Assembly: GCA_017744495.1 (NCBI GenBank)
Contig: JAGIBE010000044.1
Coordinates: forward strand, 1 to 64,000
Source of the DNA: Caulobacter sp.
GTDB lineage: Bacteria; Pseudomonadota; Alphaproteobacteria; Caulobacterales; Caulobacteraceae
Direction: 5' to 3'
Length of the DNA: 64,000 bases
A program made the position numbers and the translations under genes. The notes below the pieces were generated by a model that worked only from the letters and a program-made list of their open reading frames with translations, had not been told where the DNA came from and did no database searches. Positions 9,059-17,707 of the stretch are shown piece by piece; positions within the stretch are counted from its first letter, which is position 1; each line of letters opens with the position of its first letter.

Positions 9059-10702
9059 GCGAACGTGTGAGCTCAGGTCCCCTCGCCGCTCTGATCCGCG
9101 AGCAGCGGAAGCGCCACGCCGGCGGCCTGCGCTTGGCCGCGCTCTCGGCGGCGATCGTGGGCGCGGCGTCGGTGCTGCTGCTGGGCCTGTCGGGCTGGTT
9201 CCTGACCGGGGCGGCGATCGCGGGACTAGCGGGACTGGCGGCCGCCCAGGCCTTCAACGTGCTGCTGCCCAGCGCCGGCATCCGCCTGCTGGCCATCCTG
9301 CGCACGGCCTTCCGGTATCTGGAGCGGCTCAGCGGCCACACCGCCGCCCTCAAGGCCCTGGCCGCCATCCGCCCGGCTCTCTACGCCGCCCTGGCCGCCG
9401 CCCCGTCGGTCCAGGCCCTGGCCCTGTCGCGCGGCGAGGCCTCGGCCCGGCTGGTGCAGGACGTCGACGCCGTCGAGACCCGGCTGGTCCGCCTCTCCGC
9501 CCCCTGGGGCGCCGCGGCCGCGGTCGCCGCCGGGCTGGCCATGGCCGCCCCCGCCGGCTGGGCGTCGGTCCTGGTGGTCGCCCTTTCCGTCCTCGCCACC
9601 GTACTCGGCCTCCGCGCCCTGGCCCGCCGCCTGACCGCCGCGACCGGTGCGGCGATCCAGCAGGCCGCGGGTGAACTGAAGGACGCCCTGGCGGTCTACG
9701 CCGCCGCCGCGCCCGAGCTGCGGGTCTACGGCGTCCAGGACCGCGCCGCCGTCGAGATCGCCGCCAAGGGCGCGCGGCTGGACGCGCTGAAGCAGGAGGC
9801 CGTGGCCGCCGCCGGTTGGTTGGCCGTGCTGCAGGGCGTGATCCTGGGCCTGGCCGTCGCTCTGGTCCTGGCCTTCGCCCATGACGCCGCCACGCCCCTG
9901 GCCGCCATGGCCGGCCTCGCCGCCGCCATGGCCCTGGAAGGCTTGGCCGGGATCGGCAAGGCCTTCGAACAGGACGCCGGCGCCGACGCGGCCGCCGCGC
10001 GGTTGGATACGGTGCTAGTTCACGTCCCCGCCCCGCCTTCGAAACTGGCCCTGCTGCATCCCCGCCTGACGATCGGCGACATGACCCTGGAGCCAGGCGA
10101 ACGCCTGGTGCTGACCGGACCGTCGGGCTGCGGCAAGACCACGGTGCTGGAACGGCTGCTGGGCCTTCGTTCAAAAGAATCCGCTCATCCCGGCGAATGC
10201 CGGGATGAGCGGAACATTGAGTTGGCCTTGTCCGGCCTGAGCACCACCCAGCTCGATCCCCGCCGTCCTGCGCGCCGCCTTCGCCCACGCCCCGCAGGAC
10301 GCGGCGATGATCGCCGGCACGGTCCGCGCCAACCTGGCCCCGGCCGGCGTTCGCTCGGACGAGGCCCTGTGGGACGCCCTGGCCGACGCCGCGCTGGAGG
10401 CCCGGGTCCGCGCCTTGCCGCAAGGCCTCGACACCTGGATCGGCGAGAACGGGGAGCGCCTCTCCGGCGGCGAGCGGCGGCGGCTGAGCCTGGCCCGCGC
10501 CCTGCTGCGCGACGCCCCCTGGCTGCTGCTGGACGAGCCCACCGAAGGCCTGGACCCCGCCACCGAGGCCCTGGTCGTCGAGCGCCTGGACGCTCGCCTC
10601 AAGCGCACCGGCCAGGGCCTGGTCTTGGTCAGCCACCGCCCCGCCCCCCGCGCCCTGTGCGATCAGCAACTGCCAATCTCCGCGCCAGGGGCTATAGGGT
10701 AG
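9055..10702 (+). pseudogene. cydC: CydC exporter subunit, frameshifted and interrupted by a palindrome
   Basis: The reading frame from 9055 encodes the membrane domain (LLLGLSGWFLTGAAIAG, typical of CydC) and Walker A GPSGCGKTT. Just after Walker A it reads through a 32-base perfect hairpin (10181-10212), which adds residues unlike an ABC ATPase. It then gives LSTTQLDP and leaves frame. The expected continuation AVLRAAFAHAPQ is in the +1 frame, so one extra C in the CCCC run at 10258-10261 would explain the break. The +1 frame then carries LSGGERRRL, Walker B LLLDEPTEGLD and VSHR, ending at 10702. Full length would be about 549 residues, normal for CydC. A sequencing error, a recent null mutation or programmed slippage are all possible. 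Confidence 0.82.
10181..10212. repeat. REP-type palindrome inside cydC
   Basis: The 14-base arm CCGCTCATCCCGGC pairs perfectly with GCCGGGATGAGCGG around the loop GAAT. The core TCATCCCGG resembles the palindromes at 13599 and 48996. Such elements are normally intergenic; here it is translated in frame within the nucleotide-binding domain. Confidence 0.9.
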
Positions 10703-10735
10703 CCAACCTTGCGCAGCGGAGACCGCTATCACGTG

Positions 10736-12211
10736 ATGACCACGGTTTCGGCCGGGACGCTGCACAGCGATCTGCGGCCCCGCGCCTATCTGACGGCCAT
10801 CGCCACGGTCCTGGCCTGCGCCCTGATCCAGCTGGCCCTGCCGCCCGGCTTCACCGCCCCCGCCGCCTTCCTGCTGTTCGTGCCGGCCGTGCTGATCAGC
10901 GCGGCGGTGGGCGGCCTGGCGCCGGGTCTGTTCGCCACGGTCCTGGCGTCCGGGACCGTCTGGCTGCTGAAGGTGCGCGGCGTCCCCGACCAGGCCACGG
11001 CCCTGTCCAGCCTGGTGTTCGTGATGATCGGCGGCGGCATGTCGATCGGCGGCGGCTGGTTCCACGCCGCCCGGGCCCGTGCGGCCGCCATGACCCATCA
11101 CCTGCAGTCGATCCTCGACTCCGCCCCCGACGCGGTGATCGTCATCGACCCGGCGGGCGTCATGACCTCGTTCAGCCCCGCCGCCGAGCGGCTGTTCGGC
11201 TGGACCGCCGCCGAGGCCATCGGCCAGAACGTCAGCGTGCTGATGCCCGAACCCGATCGCGGCCACCACGACGGCTTCCTGGCCAACTACAGCCGCACGC
11301 GCGAGAAGCGGATCATCGGCACGGGCCGCGTGGTGGTGGGCCGCCGCAAGAACGGCTCGACCTTCCCCATGGAACTGGCCGTCGGCGAAACCCTCGGCGC
11401 GCGGCCGTTCTACACCGGCTTCATCCGCGACCTGACCGAACGCCAGCACACCGAGGCCCGGCTGCGCGACCTGCAGACCGAGCTGGTCCACGTCTCGCGC
11501 CTGACCGCCATGGGCGAGATGGCCTCCACCCTGGCCCACGAGCTGAACCAGCCGCTGTCGGCCATCGCCAACCTGCTGACCGGCTCGCGCCGCCTGATCG
11601 AGCGCGGGCGTTCCGAGGACCAGGCCAAGGTCCGCGACGCCGTCGACAAAGCGTCGGCCCAGGCGCTGCGGGCCGGCGACGTGATCCATCGTATGCGCGA
11701 GTTCGTGCGGCGCGGGGCCAGCGAGCGCGCGCCCGAAAGCCTGTCCAAGGTGGTCGAGGACGCCGCCGCCCTGGCCCTGATCGGCGTGCGCGAACACCAG
11801 GTGAGCACCCGCCTGCAGTTGGATCCCAAGGCCGACGACGTCTATGCCGACCGGGTTCAGATCCAGCAGGTGCTGGTCAACCTGATCCGCAACGCCATCG
11901 ACGCCATGGCCGACTCGCCGCGTCGCGAGCTGGGCATTTCGAGCCAGCGGCTCGACAACGGCTCAGTTCAAGTCAGCGTCACCGACACCGGCTCGGGCAT
12001 CGGCGACGACTTCCGCGAGCGGCTGTTCCAGCCGTTCATGACCACCAAGGCCGAGGGCATGGGGGTGGGCCTGTCGATCTCGCGCTCGATCATCGAGGCG
12101 CACGGCGGGCGCATCTGGGCCGATCCGAACCCCAAGGGCGGGACCGTGTTCCACTTCATCCTGCCGCCGCGTAGAGACGACGCAGAAACCGGGGAAGCGA
12201 CCGATGAGTGA
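10736..12211 (+). CDS. fixL: Oxygen-sensing haem-PAS histidine kinase FixL
   Basis: FixL senses O2 through a haem in its PAS domain and phosphorylates FixJ when deoxygenated. The 491-residue protein has N-terminal membrane helices (about 18-110), the PAS domain (about 122-240) and a HisKA/HATPase core. His178 (GHHDGF) and Arg198 (IIGTGR) have exactly the spacing of His200 and Arg220 of Bradyrhizobium FixL, the haem ligand and O2-contact residue. The phospho-acceptor is His268 (LAHELNQPL), and GLGIG-type ATP motifs appear as [10 protein letters not shown] and GVGLSI. I chose ATG 10736; an in-frame TTG at 10709 would add nine residues. fixJ starts eight bases before the stop. Confidence 0.95.
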   Translation: MTTVSAGTLHSDLRPRAYLTAIATVLACALIQLALPPGFTAPAAFLLFVPAVLISAAVGGLAPGLFATVLASGTVWLLKVRGVPDQATALSSLVFVMIGGGMSIGGGWFHAARARAAAMTHHLQSILDSAPDAVIVIDPAGVMTSFSPAAERLFGWTAAEAIGQNVSVLMPEPDRGHHDGFLANYSRTREKRIIGTGRVVVGRRKNGSTFPMELAVGETLGARPFYTGFIRDLTERQHTEARLRDLQTELVHVSRLTAMGEMASTLAHELNQPLSAIANLLTGSRRLIERGRSEDQAKVRDAVDKASAQALRAGDVIHRMREFVRRGASERAPESLSKVVEDAAALALIGVREHQVSTRLQLDPKADDVYADRVQIQQVLVNLIRNAIDAMADSPRRELGISSQRLDNGSVQVSVTDTGSGIGDDFRERLFQPFMTTKAEGMGVGLSISRSIIEAHGGRIWADPNPKGGTVFHFILPPRRDDAETGEATDE

Positions 12212-12821
12212 AGCCGTGGTCCATGTGGTCGACGACGACGAGAGCGCCCGCGAATCCCTGGCCTTCCTGCTGGAGGCCGCCGACTTCGAGGTCGTCAGCC
12301 ACGCCTCGCCGGAGAGCCTGCTCAACGCCCTGCCCCTGACCGGCGCCGGCTGCGTGATCACCGACATGCGCATGCCCGACATGACGGGCCTGGAGCTGGT
12401 GCGCGAACTGAACGCGCGGGGCAGCCGCGTGCCGATCATCATGATCACCGGCCACGGCGATATCCCCCTTGCGGTCGAGGCCATGCGGGCCGGGGTGGTC
12501 GACTTCATCGAGAAGCCGTTCGGCGAGAGCCGGATGATCGACGCCCTGAACCGCGCCCTGGAAGCCGGCCCCAAGCCCGAGGCCGCGCCCCAGGCCACCG
12601 ACGAGACGGCCGTCGTCCGCCAGCGGCTGGAGACCCTGTCGGAGCGCGAGCGTCAAGTGCTGGATGGCGTCGTCGACGGCCAGCCCAACAAGGTCATCGC
12701 CCGCGAGCTGGGCATCAGCCCGCGCACGGTCGAGATTTATCGCGCCAAGCTGATGGCCAAGATGCACGCCGACAATCTGGCGGCCCTGGTGCGGATGACG
12801 CTGTCGACGCGGCGGAGCTAG
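12204..12821 (+). CDS. fixJ: Response regulator FixJ
   Basis: FixJ is the transcriptional partner of FixL. The 205-residue protein has a receiver domain with DDD at 10-12, phospho-acceptor Asp54 ([11 protein letters not shown]), Thr in ITGHGD and Lys in IEKPF. A LuxR-type HTH follows ([36 protein letters not shown]). It overlaps fixL by eight bases, so the pair is co-translated. Its probable target is the promoter of the next gene, fixK, where tandem FixJ-like sites overlap the fixJ stop codon. Confidence 0.95.
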   Translation: MSEAVVHVVDDDESARESLAFLLEAADFEVVSHASPESLLNALPLTGAGCVITDMRMPDMTGLELVRELNARGSRVPIIMITGHGDIPLAVEAMRAGVVDFIEKPFGESRMIDALNRALEAGPKPEAAPQATDETAVVRQRLETLSERERQVLDGVVDGQPNKVIARELGISPRTVEIYRAKLMAKMHADNLAALVRMTLSTRRS

Positions 12822-12846
12822 GTAGTTCCCCTCTAGGTAGTCCTCC
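12818..12846 (+). promoter_or_regulatory. Tandem FixJ-like binding sites upstream of fixK
   Basis: CTAGGTAGTTCCCC (12818-12831) is repeated as CTAGGTAGTCCTCC (12833-12846), a 15-base period. The TAGGTAGTT-CCC pattern resembles the FixJ recognition sequence described for rhizobial fixK promoters. The first site overlaps the fixJ stop codon. The sites lie about 75-100 bases before the fixK start, suitable for class I/II activation. Confidence 0.65.
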
Positions 12847-12919
12847 TTAGGCGGACGCCCCGACTGTACCGCTCGGCTCCGGCGGCGGAGAAAGGCGGCA
12901 GAGAGATCGGGAGATCGTC

Positions 12920-13567
12920 ATGCTGTCGGTGATCCAAAGCCCCGCCGTCGCGCCCGTCCGCCAGCCGGCGGCGATCGTGCTGGACGGCCTGCATCTGAAT
13001 TTCGGCCCCGGCGAGACGATCTTCGACGAGGGCCAGCCGGCCGACAGGGTCTATCAGCTGATCTCGGGCTCGCTTCGCACCTGCCGCATCCTGCGCGACG
13101 GCCGGCGTCAGATCGAGGCCTTCCACTTCGCCGGCGACGTGTTCGGCCTGGAGACCGGCGAGACTTATCGCGCCGCCGCCCAGACCCTGGGGCCATGCTC
13201 TGTGCGGGTGATGCCGCGCGCGGCCCTCGACGCCCTGGCTCAGGAGCGCGGCGACGTGGCGCGGCGGCTGCTGGAGCTGACCACCGAGAGCCTGCGCCGC
13301 TGCCAGGACCACGTGCTGATGCTGGGCCGACGCATCGCCTGCGAGCGCGTCGCCGCCCTGCTGCTGGACTTGGCCGAACGCACCGGCGCCCACGCCCTGC
13401 TGGACGTGCCCATGACCCGCCAGGACATGGCCGACTATCTGGGCCTGACCATCGAGACGGTGTCGCGCACCTTCACCCAGTTCCAGCACGACGGCCTGAT
13501 CGCCCTGCCGACGACGCGCAAGGTGTTGCTGCGGGATAGGGCGGCGCTGGAAGAGATGGTGGATTGA
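12920..13567 (+). CDS. fixK: Crp/Fnr-family regulator FixK
   Basis: The 215-residue protein has an N-terminal cyclic-nucleotide-like beta-roll (about 20-120) and a C-terminal winged HTH with recognition helix TIETVSRTFTQF. The E-x-x-S-R pattern reads TTGAT half-sites, matching the box at 7364-7377. It lacks the N-terminal cysteine cluster of FNR, so oxygen control must come through its synthesis, as in FixK. It lies 98 bases after fixJ, behind tandem FixJ-like sites. This supports a FixL to FixJ to FixK to cyd cascade. Confidence 0.92.
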   Translation: MLSVIQSPAVAPVRQPAAIVLDGLHLNFGPGETIFDEGQPADRVYQLISGSLRTCRILRDGRRQIEAFHFAGDVFGLETGETYRAAAQTLGPCSVRVMPRAALDALAQERGDVARRLLELTTESLRRCQDHVLMLGRRIACERVAALLLDLAERTGAHALLDVPMTRQDMADYLGLTIETVSRTFTQFQHDGLIALPTTRKVLLRDRAALEEMVD

Positions 13568-13598
13568 GAGTCCGCCGTCAGCGCTCAAATCTTCCAAC

Positions 13599-13629
13599 CG
13601 TCATCCCGGGCCTTGTGCCCGGGATGACG
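13599..13629. repeat. REP-like palindrome between fixK and the epimerase gene
   Basis: CGTCATCCCGGG pairs perfectly with CCCGGGATGACG around the 7-base loop CCTTGTG. The same core forms both arms of the element at 48996-49124. It lies between the convergent fixK and epimerase genes and may act as a terminator, though it lacks a T-run. Confidence 0.9.
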
Positions 13630-13647
13630 ACGGTGAAAATAACGAAA

Positions 13648-14496
13648 TCAGCTGGAGCTGACGTTCATCCACACCGACGCCGTCTCGCCCGGCGCCAGGA
13701 TCTTGATCCCGCTGTCCTGGCCGTTGAACGGATCGGGGCGGTTGGCGACCGGCTCGGCGCAGACGAAGTCGGCGCCCGGCGGCGAATAGACGTGTAGCCA
13801 GCGGCACTCAGGCGAGGCCGTCAGGGTCGTGCTCGCTCCGCCCGGCGCCGACAGGGTCGCGACGCCGTTCCAGCCCGTGTAGCAGTTGTCGATCAGCTCC
13901 GAGACCGCCGTCGGCGCGCCGGCCGCCCAGTCCGAGCGCCAGGGGCCTTCCACCTTCGTGGTCGGCAGGCAGTCGTCGTCGATGAGCCAGACGCCGGTCA
14001 CGCCCGCCTGCAGCCGCTCGCCCTCGCGGGTCGGGAAATAGGGGTGAAAGCCCAGGCCCACCGGCATCGGCTCGGCGCCGGTGTTGGTCACGGTCAGGTC
14101 CTGGCGCAGGCCGTGGTCGCCCAGGACGAAGCGCTGCTCGGCGCGATAGGCCCAGGGCCATTCGCCGGGCGCGTGGTCGAAGGCCAGGACCGCCTCGGTC
14201 TCGCCGGCCGACACCACGCTCCACGCGCCGCGCCAGGCCTGGCCGTGCAGGGCGTGCGGGTGGTCGCCCAGGTTCGGGGCCAGGGCCACGTCGTGGCCGC
14301 CGAAACTGAACCGGCCGTTGCGGATGCGGTTGCAGAACGGGACCAGGGCGAAGTTGCCGGTGTCCAGCACCTCGCTCGTCCCCGCCGGGGCCGGACGCAG
14401 CACGTCGCGGCCGTCCCAGGTGAACCGGACCACGCTGCCGCCCAGGGCGGGCGAAAGCTCGACGCGGGCGCGGGCGGTCTGCAGGACGACGGTCAT
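13648..14496 (-). CDS. Aldose 1-epimerase family protein
   Basis: Mutarotase-type enzymes interconvert alpha and beta anomers of sugars. The 282-residue protein shows the N-terminal beta-sandwich pattern SPALGGSVVRFTWDG, a catalytic-type His in HPHALHGQAWRGAW, the second His in VGLGFHPYF and a Glu near the C terminus (FVCAEPVANRPD, normally the catalytic base region). The substrate is not evident. It stands alone, convergent with fixK, with no sugar operon beside it. Confidence 0.88.
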   Translation of the reverse strand: MTVVLQTARARVELSPALGGSVVRFTWDGRDVLRPAPAGTSEVLDTGNFALVPFCNRIRNGRFSFGGHDVALAPNLGDHPHALHGQAWRGAWSVVSAGETEAVLAFDHAPGEWPWAYRAEQRFVLGDHGLRQDLTVTNTGAEPMPVGLGFHPYFPTREGERLQAGVTGVWLIDDDCLPTTKVEGPWRSDWAAGAPTAVSELIDNCYTGWNGVATLSAPGGASTTLTASPECRWLHVYSPPGADFVCAEPVANRPDPFNGQDSGIKILAPGETASVWMNVSSS

Positions 14497-14631
14497 CGGA
14501 AACCTCGAAGCAACGGCGGAACGCGGCCTGCCTAGGCGGATCGAAGTCCAGAAACAAGCGCCCTTCCCCGACGGCGCCCCCTAGGCGCGGCCGGACGCCC
14601 GTCGCATCATCCGAGCAAAAGGGCGGAGCGG

Positions 14632-15780
14632 ATGAACAGACCCCTGGACGGCGTGCGCATCGTGGCGGTCGAGCAGTACGCCGCCGGTCCCTACGGCACC
14701 CAGCTGCTGAGCGAGCTGGGCGCCCAGGTCATTAAGATCGAGGCCCCGTCCCTGGGCGGCGACATCAGCCGGGGCCTGGGTCCCTATTTCCTGGGCGACC
14801 AGGACAGCCAGTTCTTCCAGACCTTCTCGCGCGGCAAGCAGTCGGTGGCCCTGGAGATCAAGACGCCGGAGGGTCGCGCCGATTTCGAGCGCCTGGTCGC
14901 CGGGGCCGACGCCGTGGTCAACAACCTGCGCGGCGACCAGCCGGAGAAGCTTAGACTCAGATACGACGACCTCAAGGCGATCAATCCGGCGGTCGTCTGC
15001 GCCCATCTGTCCGCCTACGGACGCGGGAACAGCCGCGAGGCCTGGCCGGGCTACGACTACCTGATGCAGGCCGAGGCCGGCTTCATGACCTTGACCGGCG
15101 AGCCCGACGGACCGCCGGTGCGCTTCGGCCTGTCGATGGTCGACTTCATGACCGGCTCGGTCTTCGCCCTGGGCGTCGTCTCGGCGATCCTCTCGGCGCG
15201 CACGAGGGGCAAGGGCTGCGACGTGGACGTCTCGTTGTTCGACGTGGCCCTGCACCAGACCTCCTATCCCGCCGTGTGGGCGATGAACGAGGGACACCAG
15301 GTCGGCCGCCCGCCGCGCGGAGCCCATCCGTCGATCAGTCCTTCCCAACGGGTGAAGACCCAAGACGGCTGGGGCATGCTGATGTGCCAGACCCAGAGGT
15401 TCTGGGAGACCTGGTGCGATCTCGTCGGCCGACCCCAGCTGAAGACCGATCCGCGTTTCGTGGACATGCCCGCCCGCCGCGCCAACCTCGACGCCCTGAC
15501 CCCGATCGTCGACGCGGTGATGGAGACCCGGACGGGCGCCGACTGGATGGCCTATCTGGGCGGCCGCGTGCCGTTCTCGCCGATCGCCGACCTAGCCGAC
15601 GCGCTTGAGAACCCCTTCGTCCGCGAGGTCGGCATGCGTGACCGCATCGACCATACGGCCCGGCCCGAGGGCCTGGAGATGCTGGCCTGCCCGATCAGGA
15701 TCGACGGCCAGAGGATGCCCGCCGCCCGCGCGCCGGCGCTGGGCGAGCACAACGGAGACCTGCTCGGGGGGAAGGCGTGA
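14632..15780 (+). CDS. CaiB/BaiF (class III) CoA-transferase
   Basis: The 382-residue protein has the family start LDGVRIVAVEQYAAGPYGTQLLSELGAQVIKIE, the RGKQSVALEIKTPEGR segment and the catalytic-Asp motif region FGLSMVDFMTG. These enzymes move CoA between acyl groups, but the acyl substrates cannot be read from sequence. An AAAGGGCGGAG Shine-Dalgarno-like stretch precedes the ATG. It overlaps the next paralogue by four bases (GTGA), suggesting the two proteins act together, perhaps as a heteromer or in one catabolic route. Confidence 0.93.
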   Translation: MNRPLDGVRIVAVEQYAAGPYGTQLLSELGAQVIKIEAPSLGGDISRGLGPYFLGDQDSQFFQTFSRGKQSVALEIKTPEGRADFERLVAGADAVVNNLRGDQPEKLRLRYDDLKAINPAVVCAHLSAYGRGNSREAWPGYDYLMQAEAGFMTLTGEPDGPPVRFGLSMVDFMTGSVFALGVVSAILSARTRGKGCDVDVSLFDVALHQTSYPAVWAMNEGHQVGRPPRGAHPSISPSQRVKTQDGWGMLMCQTQRFWETWCDLVGRPQLKTDPRFVDMPARRANLDALTPIVDAVMETRTGADWMAYLGGRVPFSPIADLADALENPFVREVGMRDRIDHTARPEGLEMLACPIRIDGQRMPAARAPALGEHNGDLLGGKA

Positions 15781-16901
15781 AGCTCGACGGCGTCAAGGTC
15801 CTGGACCTTTCCCTGTTCCTGCCCGGCCCGATGCTGACGCTGATGATGGCCGACCACGGGGCCGACGTGATCAAGGTCGAGCCGGTCGGCGAGGGCGAGC
15901 CCAGCCGCCACATCGGCCTGTCCACCGGCGGCCAGACGGTCTGGTTCCGCAACACCCATCGCGGCAAGCGCTCCGTGCAGCTGGACCTGAAGAGCGCCGA
16001 AGGCCAGGCCGCGTTCTGGGCGTTGGCGGCCGAGGCCGATGTGCTGGTCGAGGCCTTCCGCCCCGGCGTGGTCGATCGGCTGGGCGTGGGGTACGAGGCC
16101 GTGAAGGCGGTCAATCCGGGTATCGTCTATTGTTCGATCAGCGCCTTCGGCCAGGACGGCCCTTATCGCGACCGCCCCGCCCACGACCTGGCCGTCGAGG
16201 CCCTGGCCGGACTGGTGGCGCTCAACGAGGGGCAGGATGGCAAGCCGGCCATGCCCGGCCTGATGGCCGCCGACGCCCTGGCGTCGCTGACGGCGTTGTC
16301 GGGCGTGCTGATGGCCCTGCTGCGTCGGGAGAAGACCGGCCGGGGCGACTATCTCGACGTCGCCATGCTGGACAGTCTGATGGCTTGGACGCCCAACGCC
16401 ACCGGCCCGGTGTTCGCCGAGCAACGCGCCAACGTCCCCAAGGCCGAACGCTCGTGGGGCGGGGCGGCGATGTTCAATCTCTATGAGTGCGCCGACGGCT
16501 GCTGGATCGTGCTCGGCGGCTCGGAGGTGAAGTTCGCGGCGAACCTGCTGGAGGCGTTGGGGCGGCCGGATTTGCTGGACTATGCGAGGCTACCGCCAGG
16601 ATCAGGCCAGGAGCCGCTGCGGGCGTTTTTCCGCGAGACGTTCCGTGGACGGACGCAAGCCGAGTGGGAAGCCTGGTTCGAAGGTCGCGACATCTGTTTC
16701 GCCCCCGTGCGGAGTTTGAAGGACGCCTTCGACGATCCGGCCGTGGCGGCGCGAGGAATGATCTCGCGGGACGCCGACGGGAACGCCGTGGTGGGGACGC
16801 CGATCCAATTCCGGGAGGAGCCGGGGAGGCCGGATCCGAAAACGCCGGAGTTGGACGAGCATGCAGGGCAAGGGTGGCTAGCGATGAACCCTCTCCCATA
16901 G
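15777..16901 (+). CDS. Second CaiB/BaiF CoA-transferase, 3' end inside a repeat
   Basis: The 374-residue paralogue of the preceding gene starts at a GTG that overlaps the upstream stop. It shows LDGVKVLDLSLFLPGPMLTLMMADHGADVIKVE, the RGKRSVQLDLKSAEG segment and MAADALASLTALSGVLMALL around the probable catalytic Asp. The last codons (NPLP-stop) come from a long inverted repeat starting at 16886, so insertion of the repeat apparently replaced the original C terminus. Confidence 0.92.
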   Translation: MKLDGVKVLDLSLFLPGPMLTLMMADHGADVIKVEPVGEGEPSRHIGLSTGGQTVWFRNTHRGKRSVQLDLKSAEGQAAFWALAAEADVLVEAFRPGVVDRLGVGYEAVKAVNPGIVYCSISAFGQDGPYRDRPAHDLAVEALAGLVALNEGQDGKPAMPGLMAADALASLTALSGVLMALLRREKTGRGDYLDVAMLDSLMAWTPNATGPVFAEQRANVPKAERSWGGAAMFNLYECADGCWIVLGGSEVKFAANLLEALGRPDLLDYARLPPGSGQEPLRAFFRETFRGRTQAEWEAWFEGRDICFAPVRSLKDAFDDPAVAARGMISRDADGNAVVGTPIQFREEPGRPDPKTPELDEHAGQGWLAMNPLP

Positions 16902-17024
16902 GGAGAGGGAGGGGCCCGCGCCGCAGGCGGGGGAGGGAGAGGGGGTACGAGGCTTGGCGGCGTGCCGGCACGCCGTCGGACGCCGTACCCCCTCACCCTG
17001 CCCTCTCCCTATGGGAGAGGGTTC
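16886..17024. repeat. Long inverted-repeat element at the end of the CoA-transferase gene
   Basis: A 24-base arm starting GAACCCTCTCCCATAGGG (16886-16909) is exactly complementary to 17001-17024. Nested inside are GGGGGTACG/CGTACCCCC and a GGCGTGCC/GGCACGCC hairpin, so the whole 139-base element can fold into one cruciform. It overlaps the stop codon of the upstream gene. It looks like a non-autonomous mosaic repeat of the kind dispersed in alphaproteobacterial genomes. Confidence 0.88.
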
Positions 17025-17555
17025 AAGAAGGCGCTTTATCCTCGGCGTTCACGGGATGAACCTCAGCGAAATCAACGCCCTAAATTATCTCGATCAAACT
17101 TATCCTCACCCTTCCGACCGGCCGCATAATCATCTCATCTGAAGGCATGGGGAGGGCGCACGTACGGCGACCGATGCGGCCTTCGGGGGTGGTCGAGCGG
17201 GAAGGCTTTTTCCGTCGTGTCTCCTCGGAGACGTCCTGGGTTGGAGTTGGAGCAGGTTCCCTGAAACACGGGACGAAGCTCCGGCGCTCGGGGCAGACGG
17301 ATGAGCCCACAGGCCCGGGCTGAAATCGCCCGGGCGGTCCGGAGAGCGCCAACTCTCCGCCCGTCGGGGGCCTCCATCGGAGCCGGTTAAAAATCGGCGA
17401 TCCGAAGGCTTCTGGAAAATGGCCACGCGAAGCGCCTGCACTTCGTCGAAACGGTATTCAAATCAAAGCTACTCCGGGCGAGGCCCGGGCGCTTCGCACC
17501 CTCCCATCAGCTCAGCGAGAGATCGCGTGAGGCGGCGAAGCCGCGTCCCAGAAAG
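17025..17555. other. Gene-poor stretch with hairpins; possible structured RNA
   Basis: I see no convincing coding frame here; the short open frames are Arg/Pro-rich and match nothing I know. The first 100 bases are AT-rich (AAATTATCTCGATCAAAC). Further on, GCCCGGGC (17313-17320) pairs with GCCCGGGC (17328-17335), and GGAGAG (17341-17346) with CTCTCC (17353-17358). These adjacent perfect hairpins suggest a structured transcript or leader. I could not match it to tmRNA, RNase P, 6S, SRP or a common riboswitch. Confidence 0.4.
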
Positions 17556-17687
17556 CCCCTCCCCCTATGGAGGAGGTGGCCGAAGGCCGGAGGGGGAGCG
17601 ATCGGATGGCGGCCACAGCCTGGATCGACGATCCCAATCCTCCCCCCACCGATCGCTGCGCGATCACCTCCCTCACAAGGGGAGGGA
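17556..17687. repeat. Imperfect inverted-repeat element downstream of the efflux operon
   Basis: The segment opens CCCCTCCCCCTATGGAGGAGG, contains GGCCGAAGGCC and CGATCGCTGCGCGATC hairpins, and closes with CCTCCCTCACAAGGGGAGGG. The ends are imperfectly complementary. It sits 20 bases past the stop of the outer-membrane efflux gene and resembles dispersed intergenic repeats. Confidence 0.6.
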
Positions 17688-17707
17688 CTGGAGGTTGGGA
17701 CTAAATC

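Noticed and set aside
9055-12174. A 1039-residue fusion protein extending from cydC through fixL
   Set aside because: After the cydC frameshift the frame is Arg/Pro/Gly-rich shadow sequence, while the real cydC and fixL frames carry all motifs.
13599-13629. Rho-independent terminator of fixK
   Set aside because: The hairpin is perfect, but it has no T-run and matches the dispersed palindrome family, so it is listed as a repeat.
17200-17380. Possible tmRNA, FMN or cobalamin riboswitch
   Set aside because: Fragments such as CGGGGCAG and GGGCTGAAAT recall the FMN element, but the order and spacing of the conserved blocks do not fit. No tmRNA tag sequence or cobalamin box is present.
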